Shown: in pieces, positions 17,550 to 27,537 of the stretch
How the letters are laid out: every line of letters begins with the position of its first letter
How positions within the stretch are numbered: position 1 is the first letter of the stretch
Assembly (NCBI RefSeq): GCF_032818155.1
Contig: NZ_CP102590.1
Location: 1,240,001-1,304,000 of the forward strand
DNA: 64,000 nt
Direction: 5' to 3'
From: Niallia taxi
GTDB lineage: Bacteria > Bacillota > Bacilli > Bacillales > Cytobacillaceae
Translations under genes and position numbers: made by a program
The notes under the pieces: model-generated
What the model saw: the letters and a program-made list of their open reading frames with translations, nothing else
What the model was told of the DNA's origin: nothing
Database searches by the model: none

Positions 17550-18036
17550 GAGTGTTCTAAGCAAGACTAATCCCTGCTATGGTGGGCCATCGACAAACGG
17601 CTAAAAAGGAAGTAGGTTTTTATACCTTTCTTTTCATTGGTCCATTCTTGCGGGACAGATGAGAATCTGCTGAACAACGTACATAAATCAAGAAATCAAC
17701 CCTCTATTTGCAGAGCCTCTGGGAGCATTAATCAAAAAGAGATTATAGTTCTTTTGTTTGCGAAATAACTCCAAAAGTGACGCTCATCTAGAGTTAGGAT
17801 GAATTAGTCATTAAATAAGTGATTTTAAATAATTATGATTACGATTATCAATTGAGTATATAGAACTATTAATATTGGTTCATAAATGGCGAAAAAATAG
17901 TAGGGGATAAATATACCAACGTTGTTTTTAATTAGTAATGTAAGAAGAATTTGTATGTGAATTTAGGAGTAATAGTGGACTTTGTGCGCGCCGAAGTCCC
18001 TTTACATAAATACTTTCTTATTTAGGAGGATACGTT

Positions 18037-19872
18037 TTGGGTTTCAACAATATATCTAGAAAAATTTTTGCATTTTTATTACTGATCATCCTATCAGTAA
18101 CTTCTGTTTTACCTAGTAATACTGCTCAGGCAGCTTCTGAACCAAGACAAATGGAGAAATTGGGTAGAGGTGTGGTTGCTGTACGTGATGGTTCAGATGT
18201 ATTTATCAGTTGGCGCTTGCTTGCTTTGGAACCAACTGAAGTTGGTTTTAATATCTATCGTACTACGAGTGGTGAGAAAGAAATAAAACTTAATTCTTCT
18301 GTTCTAACAGAAGGTACCAATTTTACAGATACTAGTGCAGATTTAACCAGGGAACATGATTATACGGTTAAGCCTGTTATCAATGGAAAGGAACAAGAGG
18401 AAGATACTGCAAGTTCATCCTTTACTTTTAAAGCTAACACAGCGGATGGGCCTTACTTAACAGTCCCATTAAAAAGTGGAGGACCAATTCGTAATGTTTG
18501 GGTTGGGGATTTTGATGGAGACGGTGAATACGATTATTTTGTTAGTCGTCATAAAGAAACACATCAAATAGTGGAAGCATACAAACGTGATGGAACATTC
18601 CTGTGGTCTGCAAACCTCGGGCCAAATAGTGAAAATAAAAATAGAATCTCTCCTGGTTCTGCTACATTAGATACCGGCATGTGGGATGGTGCAACGGTTT
18701 ACGATTTAGATGGTGATGGAAAAGCAGAAGTAATTCTTAAAATTGCCAATGGTGTCACATTAGGAGACGGCCAAGTTTGGAATGATAGTAATAATAATAA
18801 GCAGTGGATTGCCGTTCTTGATGGAATGACAGGAAAGATAGAAGCTTCTCACCCACTTCCTGATGATTATCTTTCCATTGGACCTCTGGCAACTCAATTA
18901 GGAGTTGGTTATGTGAATGGAAAAACACCAAGTATTGTTGTTTTCGCAAAAAACCGTAACAAGGATAAAACCTTTAATTTAGTTGTTTCTACATACAGCT
19001 ATAACGGTTCTAATATGAAGATGGATTGGAAATGGTTGCGTGGATCACAGGAAACCATTGACGGACATCAAATGAGGATCGCTGATTTAGATGGCGATGG
19101 GAAAGATGAGATAAATGAAGTCGGTTTTGCACTCAACAGTGATGGTAGCTTGCGATATACATTAGCCGACAGTAATGTTAGACATGGAGACCGTTTTTAT
19201 ATTGGGAAATTTGATCCAAACTCTCCTGGTCTTCAAGGATATGGTGTTCAACAGAATAACAAAACTGGTATACTTGAGCATTATTATGATGCTACAACAG
19301 GCTTCATGCATTGGCAACATATAGATGAGGCAACAGCTGGATTACAAGATATAGGACGTGGTGATATCGGAGATTTGGACCCTCGATACCCTGGATTTGA
19401 GGTATGGTCTTTTTCTGGAATTTATAATGGCCCTACCAATACCCAAATTACAACAAAAGAAAATCAACCATATCCTTCTTTCCGTTTATGGTGGGATGGA
19501 GATCTTTTAAGTGAAAGTTGGAATGATGGGAAAATTGAAAAGTGGAACTATGAAACGAGTAAGGTTTCACGACTGGTCACAAATTATAAATTCGAGAATG
19601 CTAAAGTTAATGATCGCAGAGCACCTGCTTTTTATGGAGACATTTTCGGAGATTGGAGAGAAGAAGTTGTGATGACAAATAACGACTATTCCAAGCTTGT
19701 TATATTCACCACATCTACACCAAGCAATACACGTCTATATACGCTTGCTCAAAATCCAATGTATCGAAATAGCATGACAATAAAGGGATATTATCAATCA
19801 CACTTACCTGACTACTATCTTGGTAGTGAAATGACTATTCCTTCAAAACCTAATATCTATTTAGCAGAATAG
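18037..19872 (+). CDS. yesW: secreted rhamnogalacturonan lyase (PL11)
   Basis: Cleaves the rhamnogalacturonan I backbone of pectin outside the cell. A signal peptide (KIFAFLLLIILSVTSVLPSNTAQA, cut after AQA near 32) opens the 611-residue protein. A fibronectin-like N-domain (LGRGVVAVRDGSDVFISWRLL) leads into an eight-bladed beta-propeller with calcium-binding DGDG motifs: GDFDGDGEYDYF, YDLDGDGKAEV, ADLDGDGKDE. Length and order match Bacillus YesW; the signal peptide argues against the cytoplasmic exo-enzyme YesX. TTG start after TTTAGGAGGAT. No transporter or hydrolase for the products is adjacent. Confidence 0.9.
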   Translation: MGFNNISRKIFAFLLLIILSVTSVLPSNTAQAASEPRQMEKLGRGVVAVRDGSDVFISWRLLALEPTEVGFNIYRTTSGEKEIKLNSSVLTEGTNFTDTSADLTREHDYTVKPVINGKEQEEDTASSSFTFKANTADGPYLTVPLKSGGPIRNVWVGDFDGDGEYDYFVSRHKETHQIVEAYKRDGTFLWSANLGPNSENKNRISPGSATLDTGMWDGATVYDLDGDGKAEVILKIANGVTLGDGQVWNDSNNNKQWIAVLDGMTGKIEASHPLPDDYLSIGPLATQLGVGYVNGKTPSIVVFAKNRNKDKTFNLVVSTYSYNGSNMKMDWKWLRGSQETIDGHQMRIADLDGDGKDEINEVGFALNSDGSLRYTLADSNVRHGDRFYIGKFDPNSPGLQGYGVQQNNKTGILEHYYDATTGFMHWQHIDEATAGLQDIGRGDIGDLDPRYPGFEVWSFSGIYNGPTNTQITTKENQPYPSFRLWWDGDLLSESWNDGKIEKWNYETSKVSRLVTNYKFENAKVNDRRAPAFYGDIFGDWREEVVMTNNDYSKLVIFTTSTPSNTRLYTLAQNPMYRNSMTIKGYYQSHLPDYYLGSEMTIPSKPNIYLAE

Positions 19873-20314
19873 TAAAGTAGTGTAGGTTCACTTTTAGGTG
19901 CAGGCCTTGGCCTTGGCCTACATCTGTCAAATCAAACTAAACATGAAGAAAATGAAAAGAGCTTAAGATACTAACTATTTCTTTAGGATAAATCTTGTTA
20001 AGGAATATAGTTAATAAGCAAAGACATTAATCATATATGGTTATTGTCTTTTTTTGGAGTTTTATATAAAAAGTTATAAGAAGGATAAAGTGGTTGAAAT
20101 TGTGAAAGGTTACACTTATAATACGAACGGGGGCATTAATCCAATAAGGGATAATGCCCTTTTTGGCTATGGTACTAACGTGGCAGTTTAGCATAATAAG
20201 GATGCTAATAATCCAGGAGACCTTATTTTTCTTTTATTAGTGAGAAAGTCCTCTTGTTTTTTTACCTAACGGTAGGTAAAATTATATCAATTGGGATTTA
20301 TTTACTGCTAAGGA
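19873..20314. other. intergenic with two terminator hairpins
   Basis: Holds AAAGACATTA...TTATTGTCTTTTTTT (20020-20054), the likely end of the lyase transcript, and GGGCATTAATCC...GGGATAATGCCC with a short T run (20131-20164) inside a repeat-C copy (ATACGAACGGGGGCATTAAT). No gene seen. Confidence 0.55.
20261..20280. promoter_or_regulatory. TetR-type operator
   Basis: TTTACCT-AACGGT-AGGTAAA is a 20-base inverted repeat with 7-base perfect arms, 35 bases before the TetR gene; its size and place fit autorepression. Confidence 0.7.
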
Positions 20315-20917
20315 GTGATACTTATCAATAAAAAAGAATTAACCTCTACTCAAATTCTTGAAGCAGCATTAAGTCTTTTTAAAAACTTCGGTATAGAGAA
20401 GACAAGTTTAGCGATGATAGCAAAAGAAGTAGGGATTACAAAACCTTCAATTTACTATCATTTTTCGTCGAAGGAAGAGTTAGTAGAACACTCTTTTAAT
20501 CATACTCTTAGGAACTATAAATTTAATGCATTTTTCCATATTAATGAACTAAATAAAGATAACTATGGTGAAAAACTGTATCAATTTGGATTAGACTTAT
20601 TACCAACTACAGTGGATGACAACTATGAATTAGTAAAGGTTTTAAATGAATTCACATTATTATCCAGTCGGAATTCTAATTTTAAACAGCGTCTTGTAAG
20701 TGTACAATTCGAGTTTATTAACGGATTTAGAAATATTTTATTAAAAGGAATTGATGAAGGAGTTATTAAAGTTTCTAATGTTGATAATTATGCTCAAATT
20801 CTAGCATTAGTCATTGATAATATAGCGAGGAGTATAATGATGGGCTTTGATATTGATTACAAGGAAGTTTGGAAAGAAACAGTTAATAGTTTATTAAAAG
20901 AGGAAGAGAGAATATAG
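20315..20917 (+). CDS. TetR-family regulator
   Basis: Repressor of about 195 residues. The N-terminal HTH reads ALSLFKNFGIEKTSLAMIAKEVGITKPSIYYHFSSKEELV, then a helical ligand domain. The start is puzzling: the only start-like codon in frame before the domain is GTG at 20315, which lies inside the ribosome site AAGGAGTGATACTTATC. A non-standard start such as ATC at 20324 would be correctly spaced. It probably controls itself and the SDR gene 31 bases downstream through the palindrome at 20261. Confidence 0.87.
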   Translation: MILINKKELTSTQILEAALSLFKNFGIEKTSLAMIAKEVGITKPSIYYHFSSKEELVEHSFNHTLRNYKFNAFFHINELNKDNYGEKLYQFGLDLLPTTVDDNYELVKVLNEFTLLSSRNSNFKQRLVSVQFEFINGFRNILLKGIDEGVIKVSNVDNYAQILALVIDNIARSIMMGFDIDYKEVWKETVNSLLKEEERI

Positions 20918-20948
20918 GTAATTAAATATTTGAAAGAGAGGTATCTAA

Positions 20949-21707
20949 ATGAGGTATTTTATTATAACGGGAACTTCTAGAGGTATTGGAGAATCATTGG
21001 CAAGGATATTGTTAAATGATGAGAATAATCAGGTTATATGTATTTCAAGAGGTATGAGTGAAAATTTAAATTTTCAATCAGGATTAAAACCAGTTAATGT
21101 ATTTAATTTTTCTTTTGACCTTAATAATTTATCGGATATTGAATCCCTTTTTCAAAGTGTATTTAGTTTTATTAATGAAGATAATGTTGATTCTATTTAT
21201 TTAATCAATAATGCAGGTATTCTTTCCCCTATTGGACCGATTGAAGAAACTATTAGTGAAGATGTCATTAGAAATATTAATGTAAACTTAATTGCTCCAA
21301 TTTTGCTAACATCTCATTTTATTAAGTACACAAAAAATTGGAAAATAGACAAAAGAGTATTAAACATCTCTTCTGGTTCTGCAAAATATTTGCTTCCTTC
21401 ACAAAGCCCTTATAGTACAGCAAAAGCTGGGCTAGATTCGTTTACAAAAAGTATTTATATAGAACAAAAAGAAGAACCTTTTCCAGTAAAAGTTGCATCA
21501 GTTTATCCAGGTGTAATTGATACAAAATTACAAACTGAAATACGGTCAACAAGTAAGGAAAAGTTCCCATATGTTGAATTGTTTAATCAATTATATGTAG
21601 AAGGAAAGTTACAAACACCTTTAGAGACTGCTGAAAAACTAATTCAACTATTAATGAGTAGTGATTACGGTAAAGAGACTTTAGTAGAAGAATTAACACA
21701 AATGTAA
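20949..21707 (+). CDS. yueD: SDR oxidoreductase, YueD/benzil reductase type
   Basis: NADPH-dependent short-chain dehydrogenase of 252 residues. Nucleotide site TGTSRGIGESLA (8-19), NNAG near 90, catalytic Ser in ISSGSAKYL and Tyr/Lys in YSTAKAGLD. The C-terminal YPGVIDTKLQTEIRS fits the sepiapterin-reductase-like YueD group, whose Bacillus member reduces benzil to (S)-benzoin. Start ATG after GAGAGGTATC. Co-transcribed with the TetR gene; the physiological substrate is probably a reactive carbonyl or quinone that the TetR protein senses. Confidence 0.85.
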   Translation: MRYFIITGTSRGIGESLARILLNDENNQVICISRGMSENLNFQSGLKPVNVFNFSFDLNNLSDIESLFQSVFSFINEDNVDSIYLINNAGILSPIGPIEETISEDVIRNINVNLIAPILLTSHFIKYTKNWKIDKRVLNISSGSAKYLLPSQSPYSTAKAGLDSFTKSIYIEQKEEPFPVKVASVYPGVIDTKLQTEIRSTSKEKFPYVELFNQLYVEGKLQTPLETAEKLIQLLMSSDYGKETLVEELTQM

Positions 21708-21774
21708 TTTACATAAGTAAAGCATAATATGGTACTGAATATATTTTGAAGGCAGTTAGAACGTGAAGGAATGA

Positions 21775-21791
21775 ACTTAAACTAACGGGGG
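21775..21791 (+). repeat. repeat C copy
   Basis: ACTTAAACTAACGGGGGCG matches the same phrase at 17271 and, more loosely, 20121, 48312 and 61970. Confidence 0.45.
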
Positions 21792-21952
21792 CGTTTGTTC
21801 CATAAGAGAACTTCAAAATGGTAAATATGTCGTTACATGTGACCTAGTTTTGGATATGTCTCCAAGTCAATTAGCTTAATAATTGCTAATTAAAAAAGTT
21901 TGTGGAATACTTATAGAAGTCCTATAAGGACTGATTTTTAGGAGGTACATAT

Positions 21953-22228
21953 ATGAACAAAACAGAACTTATTAATGCAGTAGCTGAAAACTCTGAACTA
22001 TCAAAAAAAGACTCAACTAGAGTAGTTGACTCCTTAATGGAAACAATCACAACAGCATTAAAAAATGGTGAAAAAGTAGAGATTCTAGGATTTGGATCTT
22101 TTTCTGTTAGTGAACGTGCTGCAAGAAAAGGACGTAATCCTCAAACTGGTGAAGAAATAGAAATTGCAGCAAGCAAAGCACCAACTTTTAAAGCTGGAAA
22201 AAACTTAAAAGATGCTGTGAAAGAATAA
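21953..22228 (+). CDS. hup: HU-type DNA-binding protein
   Basis: Histone-like nucleoid protein of 91 residues, full HU length. [46 protein letters not shown] (beta-arm) and [11 protein letters not shown] are all canonical. Start ATG after TTAGGAGGTAC. A short hairpin (GTCCTATAAGGAC, 21919-21931) lies in the leader. The gene stands alone with its own terminator and is likely a second HU paralogue outside the usual housekeeping context. Confidence 0.95.
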   Translation: MNKTELINAVAENSELSKKDSTRVVDSLMETITTALKNGEKVEILGFGSFSVSERAARKGRNPQTGEEIEIAASKAPTFKAGKNLKDAVKE

Positions 22229-22242
22229 GAGCTTTAGTATAT

Positions 22243-22271
22243 GGTAGGGGATTAATCCTCTACCTCTTTTT
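22243..22271 (+). terminator. terminator after HU gene
   Basis: GGTAGGGGATTAATCCTCTACC followed by CTTTTT. Confidence 0.8.
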
Positions 22272-22833
22272 ATATGCCTTTTAATTTCTTTAAGTATTAA
22301 TTTTTAGTCAGTTTGCTCCGAGTAGCAAAACTAAATATTTATATAACCAGGTGGAATGTTATGACTGGTTCCAAGAACGAATGATTATAGTACCAATTGG
22401 AGAAATTAAAACTGCCTAGAAATAGACTGGAGTTTCATTAACGGACAAGAGAAGAAGTATAAACAATTAATATACGAATATATAAATCTGCGTTAATTTC
22501 TTATTAACGCTTAATAAATTTTGGTTGAAAGTGCGTCTAATTCCTTGATTTATAAGGGGTTAGGCGTTTTTTTGTTATTTTCAATTTCATACTAAGAGGG
22601 ATTAACGCTTATATTAGGAGTTAACGCTCATTTCCTTTGTGAAACTGAGTATTTACGAGATAAGTGGTTTGTTTATTGAGGGAGATTAGTTAAGAAGGAA
22701 ACTAATAAGCGGATACAGTGTATCGTATCCGCTTATTTCTAAAAAAGTTCTAAGGTAAGGGGTATTTGAAGATGGGAGTATTTAATTTTAACTCTTCGGC
22801 AAATCATACATTTAAGTCCTTATGCTTTTGTAA
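22272..22833. other. intergenic with terminators and repeat B
   Basis: Contains GCGTCTAA...TTAGGCG with seven T (22533-22573), a repeat-B copy (22656-22685) and a very strong hairpin AATAAGCGGATAC/GTATCCGCTTATT at 22704-22738. No gene seen. Confidence 0.6.
22656..22685 (+). repeat. dispersed repeat B, copy 1
   Basis: GAGATAAGTGGTTTGTTTAT then TGAGGGAGA; closely similar text stands at 30700-30728 and 39771-39798. Confidence 0.55.
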
Positions 22834-23361
22834 CTAGACGTTTTTTTTTATATCATGCTTTATCAATGTTTGTCGGTTAAAAAATTTTTCAAAAAGAATT
22901 CCTGTTATATAGTAAAACACGAGGCCAAAACAAATATGAATAAGAGTAAATTTAGAGCCAAATGAAGTGATTTCATAGACTATAACTGGTAATTTTACTG
23001 TTGACCAAGCACCTAAGAAAAACACTATATAGCGGACGCTGGCTCCTTTTTTTAATAATAGTACTGCAATTGGAAAGGCAATATAAAGAGGGCCTGCAGC
23101 CACCGTTGCTAATAATAAGGTGAAGAAAACTCCATATATACCTGATTTTTCCCCCATATACCGAATAAGTGATTCTTTCTTTACCCATTGATCTAATAAT
23201 CCCACTAAAATGAATATAGGAGGAAGAAGGAATAACATATCTAAAATACTTTTCCCAGTAATCTGAATGGTTTTTAAAGCAATAGAGTGATTAATAAACG
23301 CAATTATAAGTAGCCCTAATAATAAAAAGGAAAAGAACCGATATTTTTTTAGCATTGTCAT
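22834..23361 (-). CDS. permease half, YraQ/ArsP-like (second)
   Basis: Membrane protein of 175 residues with about five segments. GILLDQW-like loop, AAGPLYIAFPIAVLLLKKGASVRYIVFFLGAW and the TVKLPVIVYE segment fit the C- or N-terminal half of DUF318/YraQ permeases, where two such repeats form one transporter. Its ATG overlaps the upstream gene's stop (ATGA), so the two halves are made together. Cargo unknown; ArsP exports organoarsenicals but that is only a family relative. Confidence 0.72.
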   Translation of the reverse strand: MTMLKKYRFFSFLLLGLLIIAFINHSIALKTIQITGKSILDMLFLLPPIFILVGLLDQWVKKESLIRYMGEKSGIYGVFFTLLLATVAAGPLYIAFPIAVLLLKKGASVRYIVFFLGAWSTVKLPVIVYEITSFGSKFTLIHICFGLVFYYITGILFEKFFNRQTLIKHDIKKNV

Positions 23362-23843
23362 GTCATTGTCACCCCAATAATCAATGCGAATAGAAGAGAC
23401 ATTACTATGGCAGATATATTTCGAGCATAAGCAAATCTTCTTCCAAAAGTTTTTTGTTCCATAGATAAAGTTACAAGTCCTACTGACATCATTGTTGACA
23501 TTAATACGGCTACTTGTGGAAGCGCAGCACCATTTTGAATTAATGTATTTCCAAGAGGAAAGACAATAAAGCTTGGTACTAAAGCAATAGAGCCGATGAT
23601 TGTTGAGTAAATGATACCTAGTAACCCGGAACTTTCACCAATAATCGATGAGATAAAAGTCGGTGTAAATAACGATAATGCTAGCCCAATAAAAAGCATA
23701 ATGGCCAATAAATCCGGTAAAACATTGCAGAACATTTTCCATGAACTCAAAAGGGCAACCTTTGTTTTATGTTTGTCTTTTATGAAAGAAATACCTAAAT
23801 AAATAGTGGCAATAGTATAGAGAATAATTCCACTAATCATCAT
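23358..23843 (-). CDS. permease half, YraQ/ArsP-like (first)
   Basis: Membrane protein of 161 residues with about five segments. SSIIGESSGLLGIIYSTIIGSIALVPSFIVFPLGNTLIQNGAALPQVAVLM has the permease signature mirrored in its partner. It starts 1 base after the PadR gene ends and overlaps the second half by 4 bases. In most relatives one 300-350 residue chain carries both repeats, so here the transporter appears as two subunits. Confidence 0.72.
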   Translation of the reverse strand: MMISGIILYTIATIYLGISFIKDKHKTKVALLSSWKMFCNVLPDLLAIMLFIGLALSLFTPTFISSIIGESSGLLGIIYSTIIGSIALVPSFIVFPLGNTLIQNGAALPQVAVLMSTMMSVGLVTLSMEQKTFGRRFAYARNISAIVMSLLFALIIGVTMT

Positions 23844-23844
23844 A

Positions 23845-24174
23845 TTAATCGTTCCATTCTTTATATCTTTCTAGGAAAAACGATAAATTTTTTATTTTTT
23901 CTTCAATATCGATTTGAAACTTCTCTAATTTCCTTTTACCTAGATTAGTGATTTTGTACATCCTTATTGGTTTATCTCGATCAGATACATCAAGATAAGA
24001 CTCTACAGCACCTTCTTCCTCTAATTTTTTTAGTGTGCGATATAATATCGAACTATCAATTGGATTAATGGGAAGTTCTTCCTCACATTTTTGTAGGAGT
24101 TTCCCACCATAGTTATCGCCCTCTGTTAAAAACAGCAATAGAAATGCACCTGTATGTCTCCCTGTATGTTTCAT
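23845..24174 (-). CDS. PadR-family regulator
   Basis: Winged-helix repressor of 109 residues opening the permease operon. LLLFLTEGDNYGGKLLQKCEEEL, DSSILYRTLKKLEEEGAVESYLD and PIRMYKITNLGKRKLE are PadR signatures; the C-terminal helix is the dimer part. It probably represses its own operon through the palindromes just upstream. Confidence 0.9.
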   Translation of the reverse strand: MKHTGRHTGAFLLLFLTEGDNYGGKLLQKCEEELPINPIDSSILYRTLKKLEEEGAVESYLDVSDRDKPIRMYKITNLGKRKLEKFQIDIEEKIKNLSFFLERYKEWND

Positions 24175-24208
24175 AAATTATATACCTCCCTTTTATCAAT
24201 AACATAGT

Positions 24209-24239
24209 ACTGTTAATAACAGTATGCTGTAATTAACAG
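24209..24239. promoter_or_regulatory. PadR-type operators
   Basis: Two palindromes, ACTGTTAATAACAGT (24209-24223) and CTGTAATTAACAG (24227-24239), lie 35-65 bases before the padR start. Confidence 0.65.
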
Positions 24240-24341
24240 TTCTGTGTCAATTTTTTCTTTATTGAGAATTAAAAACTTTATTTGAAGTATGAAAAGGGGA
24301 AAGGGTTAGCCTCAATGAATTTACAAAGTTTTAACTGAGGT

Positions 24342-24400
24342 GGCAGCATTCCTGTATTAAATAAGAACTAGCTTATGGTAGAAACATGGCACGTTAGTGA
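24342..24400 (+). repeat. dispersed repeat A, copy 3
   Basis: GGCAGCATTCCTGTATTAAA, then CTAGCTTATGGTAGAAACAT, like the copy at 15265. Confidence 0.6.
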
Positions 24401-24497
24401 AAGATAAATTGTTAAAAGTCCACCTGTATTAAATACCATTAATTTACAAACCGGATGGGGGATTATTGTACTTACTGTCTCGTTAACAATATATCAA

Positions 24498-24521
24498 TAA
24501 AAAGGGCAGTGCCCTTTTTTT
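24498..24521. terminator. terminator-like hairpin
   Basis: AAAAAGGGCAGTGCCCTTTTTTT. No gene immediately upstream, so it probably belongs to deleted sequence. Confidence 0.6.
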
Positions 24522-24613
24522 ATTGCGATTTTTTCAATTGTTTACTATATATTTTTGTTGGTCTAACTGGGTGGCTCCTTTAATATAAGGTATCCCTTTT
24601 CATATTTTGCTAA

Positions 24614-24656
24614 AAGGGCAACATTCCTGTAATATCTGAAAATGTGGTTTGAAAGG
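24614..24656 (+). repeat. dispersed repeat A, copy 4 (partial)
   Basis: GGGCAACATTCCTGTAATAT then CTGAAAATGTGG; the similarity stops where the IS110 left end begins. Confidence 0.5.
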
Positions 24657-25161
24657 AAAAAGACCTCTTGATAAGATAAATGTGTCCTGAGCTGGCCAGC
24701 AAAAAGGAACAATATATCTATTCGGAGGTCTCACCATGAATTATAACCAAAAACATAAAATAGCTTAAATTACACCTAAAACCTTAGTGATTGGTATTGG
24801 TATTGCCAAACATCATCACGTAGCTAGAGCGCAGGATTATCGTGAAATAGAGCTAGGTTCTACTTGTTTGTTTAATAATAATCATGAAGGATTCAGGACT
24901 TTTATTAATTGGATTAATCAAATAAAAGAGTCATGTGGAATGGAGTCTGTCATTACTAGAATGAAGCCAACAGGCCATTATTGGCTTAATTTACATATTC
25001 TAAAGGAGCAACAGATTAAGCTCGTAACAGTCAAGCATAGTAAGGAGCTAAACGATAACTCTCCAACTAAAAATAATGTCAAAGACGCAAAAGTCATTGC
25101 ACAACTAGTCAAAGATTGTAGATACGTCGAACCAACGATCAGTTACATATCTTGTACCTGA
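24657..25161 (+). mobile_element. IS110-family transposase, 5' part (decayed)
   Basis: ATG at 24736 after TTCGGAGG begins the transposase; an in-frame TAA follows at 24766. Reading on gives VIGIGIAKHHHVARA, PTGHYWLNL and KNNVKDAKVIAQLVKDCRY, the DEDD RuvC-like domain. The first catalytic Asp (normally GIDIAK) is Gly and the GMEPTGHYW motif is altered to RMKPTGHYW, so the enzyme would be dead. Similarity ends near 25140. The matching 3' end stands at 29800. Confidence 0.8.
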
Positions 25162-25366
25162 ATTACTTCCGGTGACACTGAGGAAATGCATAATTTTTGT
25201 AATAGTAAGTGTGAGATACAAAACATCGAAGTCTAGACTGCGGAACAATTGCTTCTTTCATCATAGGATGCTTTCTTGATGTAAGCCCGGAAGGTGTAGT
25301 ATGTGTCTAAGTCTAAATTCATTGAAGAGGATCGTAAAAACAAGATAAAAAGGGGAGATTCATAAA

Positions 25367-25444
25367 ATGTATATTTGGGAATGTATGAAATATTATACGT
25401 ATTTAATGAATGATTTTATATGGTGTCCTATTTTATGTGCATAG
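25367..25444 (+). CDS. possible 25-residue peptide
   Basis: ATG after AAAAGGGGAGATTCATAAA starts MYIWECMKYYTYLMNDFIWC and stops after 25 codons. The ribosome site is good but no family is recognisable; may be the stump of a deleted gene. Confidence 0.25.
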   Translation: MYIWECMKYYTYLMNDFIWCPILCA

Positions 25445-25559
25445 TGTGGGTGGAAAATAGGAGTTGTTTTATGTGTGAGATTATTGTTACAAAATGCGTA
25501 TATTGTGCAAGATGATTTACATTACAATATAAAGATAGAATATTCACTGGGTGTGAAAT

Positions 25560-25635
25560 AAAAACACCCATAGTCATGAAGTGAACCAATTACATATAAC
25601 AATTGACGTCCATTCATCTAGCTATGGGTGTTTTT
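25560..25635. terminator. terminator of chemoreceptor gene
   Basis: A 14-base perfect stem AAAAACACCCATAG / CTATGGGTGTTTTT with a long loop; T-rich on the minus strand after the stop codon. Confidence 0.75.
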
Positions 25636-25638
25636 CTT

Positions 25639-27351
25639 TTATATCTTAAATCGCTGAATTAATGATTGTAACTCTGTTGCTAAATTTGCTAGGGTAGTGG
25701 CGGATGCGGAGATTTCCTCCATTGATGCCACTTGTTCTTCTGTTGCAGCTGAAATATTACCTGTTTTTGATGCAGCATCTCCAGCCATGTGACTCACTTC
25801 CTGTACAGAGTCATTAATCATATTCGTATTGTCTTTTAATTGTTGTAAGGAACCAAATACTTCTTCAATTAAAAGAACTAATTCCCTTACCGAACTTTCA
25901 ACATGTTTAAAGGATTCTCCCGCTTCATTCACGATAGATAACCCTGATTGTACGTCTGATGTCGCTGTATCCATGGAAGCAGAAGTGGTTTTTGTATCTT
26001 CTTGTATTTGAGCAATAAGTGTTGAGATTTGTTCCGCAGATTGAGAAGACTTTTCTGCTAATTTTCTTACTTCCTCTGCAACTACTGCAAACCCTTTTCC
26101 TTGCTCACCAGCTCTCGCCGCTTCTATAGCAGCATTTAAAGCTAATAAATTGGTCTGAGAAGAGATATCCGTAATAACTTTCGTAATATCTCCGATTTCA
26201 TTCGTACGTGATTCTAAGGAACTTACGGATTTCGCTAGATTAATAACATTTAAATTAATAGAGTTCATTTGTTTAGTAGCTTCAATCATGCTTTCTGCAC
26301 CTTTAGCGGATATCTTAGATGCTTCCTCTGCTGTTACGACTACTTTCTCTGCATGGTGTGTAATAGTAGTTGTGCTATCAGATATTTTGTTGATACCTTC
26401 GGAGCTAGAGCCAATTTGCTGCATTTGATTCTCAGAACCAGCTGCTAGTTCTTGGATGGTTTCAGATATGTGTTCACTAGCTCTCGTATTTTCTTCCGCA
26501 CTTGCACTTAATTCTTCTGAAGAAGCCGCTAATTGTTGTGATGATTCATTAATCGTTTTGACTACTTCTCGTATACCTTCTGACATCCCGTTGAAACTCA
26601 CTGCCAAGGAACCGATTTCATCTTTAGCATCGTAAGTAGACAGTTCGGTGAAATCGCCATTTTTTCCTTTTTCCATTAATACTTCTAATGTTTTTAGTGG
26701 CTTGGTAATCATTCTAGAAATATAAATACCTATAAAGACAGTCACTGCAATAGCTATGATCATGATAATAACAAATGTAATTAAGGCTTTTTGTGCTTCT
26801 TCTTTGTTCTCTTTTGCGATTATTTCTGCTGTGTCTAAGTTTATTTTTTGCAAGGCATTCAGTTTTTCATCAATAACTTGCTTTTTAGCTTTTACCTCCG
26901 TGTTATAGAGTTTAAAAGCCTCCTCATTTTTATTTTGCATTCCTAATTTAATTGCTGTTAATCTTGCTTCTCTAAAATCATCTAATATTTCATTGTAAGT
27001 TTCTAAAGCAGAATGTTCCTCATTGGATAAATCTAGTTTTTCTATTTTACTCTTATACAAATCTATTTCTTCTGTTGATGCGTTAAAAGCATCCATAATA
27101 TTATTATTTTCTTCTTCACTCTTTGTATTGAATAATTCAAGAACATAAGCATCATTCTGAGTGTTGTTTAGTTGCATTTTAGCTATCCAAGTATTAGGAA
27201 TAAGTCTATCTTTATACATAGCATTTGTATTCTTTGACATTTGTTGCAACCCATTAACTCCATAAATACCTACAATCAAAAGAAAAATACTACTAAGAAT
27301 AATTAGTATGAATATTTTTTGCGATACTTTCCTGTTTTTCATAAAATTCAT
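25639..27351 (-). CDS. methyl-accepting chemotaxis protein
   Basis: Membrane chemoreceptor of 570 residues. One membrane segment near 10-32, an extracellular four-helix-bundle sensor of about 150 residues (4HB_MCP type), a second membrane segment ([23 protein letters not shown]), HAMP, then the long signalling hairpin whose tip reads [36 protein letters not shown]. Start chosen at ATG 27351, which has AAAGGAGAT eight bases upstream; a longer open frame to 27444 lacks a site. Ligand unknown. It stands alone between IS110 fragments. Confidence 0.93.
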   Translation of the reverse strand: MNFMKNRKVSQKIFILIILSSIFLLIVGIYGVNGLQQMSKNTNAMYKDRLIPNTWIAKMQLNNTQNDAYVLELFNTKSEEENNNIMDAFNASTEEIDLYKSKIEKLDLSNEEHSALETYNEILDDFREARLTAIKLGMQNKNEEAFKLYNTEVKAKKQVIDEKLNALQKINLDTAEIIAKENKEEAQKALITFVIIMIIAIAVTVFIGIYISRMITKPLKTLEVLMEKGKNGDFTELSTYDAKDEIGSLAVSFNGMSEGIREVVKTINESSQQLAASSEELSASAEENTRASEHISETIQELAAGSENQMQQIGSSSEGINKISDSTTTITHHAEKVVVTAEEASKISAKGAESMIEATKQMNSINLNVINLAKSVSSLESRTNEIGDITKVITDISSQTNLLALNAAIEAARAGEQGKGFAVVAEEVRKLAEKSSQSAEQISTLIAQIQEDTKTTSASMDTATSDVQSGLSIVNEAGESFKHVESSVRELVLLIEEVFGSLQQLKDNTNMINDSVQEVSHMAGDAASKTGNISAATEEQVASMEEISASATTLANLATELQSLIQRFKI

Positions 27352-27537
27352 TTCACTATCTCCTTTAATATAATAACTTAGGCCATATGGCAATAATCTC
27401 TGTTTCATACTGTCACTTGGTGTGCTTGGTGCATGTGCCAGCATGACCTAAGCGTTTGGAGAGTATGTCCGTAGAAATGAACCAAAACCTTTCTATTGAT
27501 TTATCGGTAGATTACCCTTGAAAAACAAATGGTAATA

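Larger units (their letters stand above)
17044..18036. other. intergenic with remnants
   Basis: Besides the DHFR-like fragment and terminator listed separately, it contains repeat-C text (CACTTAAACAAACGGGGGC, 17271-17289). From 17570 to 18020 I see no gene I can support; the RBS AGGAGGAT at 18024 serves the lyase gene. Confidence 0.4.
25162..25638. other. intergenic inside the split IS110
   Basis: No gene with clear family. It ends with the strong terminator of the chemoreceptor gene (25560-25635). A 25-codon frame at 25367 is listed separately. Confidence 0.4.

Noticed and set aside
27352-27444. 31-codon N-terminal extension of the chemoreceptor
   Set aside because: Extension is unlike chemoreceptor N-termini and the internal ATG at 27351 has an ideal AAAGGAGAT site.
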